64,000 nt of DNA from NCBI GenBank assembly GCA_902608385.1, contig CACLNT010000001.1:1-64000 (forward strand), written 5' to 3'. The stretch comes from an uncultured Pelagibacteraceae bacterium (GTDB taxonomy: Bacteria > Pseudomonadota > Alphaproteobacteria > Pelagibacterales > Pelagibacteraceae). The position numbers were made by a program, and so were the translations under genes. Shown one piece after another: positions 63,878 through 64,000 of the stretch. Positions within the stretch are counted from its first letter, which is position 1, and each line of letters opens with the position of its first letter. The notes beneath the pieces were generated by a model. The model worked only from the letters and a program-made list of their open reading frames with translations. It was not told the origin of the DNA and searched no databases.

Positions 63878-64000
63878 ATGGAAGTAAAACTTTTATCCGG
63901 AGCGCTTGGAGCTGAAATTAAAGGCATAGATCTTAAAGACACATCTGATAAAAACTTTATTAAAATTAACGATTTATTGCTTGAACATAAAGTAATTTTT
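63878..64000 (+). CDS. TauD/TfdA-family dioxygenase (N-terminal part)
   Basis: 41 codons from ATG 63878 to the window edge: MEVKLLSGALGAEIKGIDLKD and LLLEHKVIF. 'GAEI.GIDL' and the 'L..HKV(I/L)(F/V)F' ending of the first region are typical of the alpha-ketoglutarate-dependent TauD/TfdA dioxygenases. The metal-binding His-x-Asp would lie beyond the edge. It is 57 bp downstream of fdhA on the same strand. Substrate cannot be predicted. Confidence 0.72.
   Translation, partial: MEVKLLSGALGAEIKGIDLKDTSDKNFIKINDLLLEHKVIF

Overview
The window reads as core chromosome of a SAR11-clade alphaproteobacterium (Pelagibacterales, close to 'Candidatus Pelagibacter'). This is inferred from very AT-rich DNA, almost no intergenic space, many 1-50 bp gene overlaps, classic alphaproteobacterial neighbourhoods (mrcA-prfB, NDUFA12-DUF2155, lptFG-lptD-surA-pdxA-rsmA), a molybdenum formate dehydrogenase locus, and a tandem SAM-II/SAM-V-type leader in front of betaine-homocysteine methyltransferase. 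I see no prophage, insertion sequence, CRISPR array, rRNA or tRNA gene.

Layout. 1-2.9 kb: SUF iron-sulfur operon (iscR-sufB-sufC-sufD, minus strand) with an IscR-type operator over its promoter. 3-6.6 kb: hydrolase, anmK, tyrS, GNAT. 6.6-12.2 kb: minus-strand mrcA-prfB-AsmA-like unit; prfB needs a +1 programmed frameshift that restores a 365-residue RF2. 12.3-18 kb: RNase E (zinc-link motif missing), thiG/thiS, aroQ-accB-accC, DUF2155 and NDUFA12 homologue. 18-25.9 kb: an orphan NrdJ C-terminal-like protein, aspS, hdaA, DUF2066, purM-purN, ndk, pepA. 26-33.6 kb: envelope operon lptF-lptG-lptD-surA-pdxA-rsmA. 33.6-36.2 kb: gmk, acpP, fabG, fabD. 36.3-43.8 kb: rpsF-rpsR-rplI, dnaB, MMPL exporter, cvpA-purF, HD-domain protein. 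43.8-45.6 kb: rhodanese and bhmT under the double SAM leader. 45.6-48.6 kb: DMT and MFS transporters and a heptad-repeat charged protein. 48.6-52.6 kb: typA and a DEAD-box-type helicase, flanked by a full and a truncated copy of the same small gene. 52.6-55.7 kb: threonine aldolase, amidinotransferase, DMT transporter. 55.7-64 kb: moeA/mobA divergent from an IscU-like/HPP/fdhD/fdhB/fdhA formate dehydrogenase operon, then the start of a TauD-family dioxygenase.

How it fits together. Fe-S assembly (SUF plus a dedicated IscU-like scaffold) and molybdopterin maturation (MoeA, MobA, FdhD) supply the soluble NAD-linked formate dehydrogenase used in C1 oxidation. BHMT makes methionine using methyl groups from betaine-type osmolytes and is shut down by SAM through what look like two RNA switches acting in series. 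Threonine aldolase and the amidinotransferase both handle glycine, a nutrient known to be critical for SAR11.

The most interesting signals are the frameshift-dependent prfB, the SAM leader with a mutually exclusive Shine-Dalgarno/anti-Shine-Dalgarno arrangement, the IscR operator, the zinc-link-less RNase E, the orphan NrdJ tail, the duplicated gene fragment with a 10-bp repeat tract before typA, and the HPP and IscU-like genes inside the formate dehydrogenase operon.
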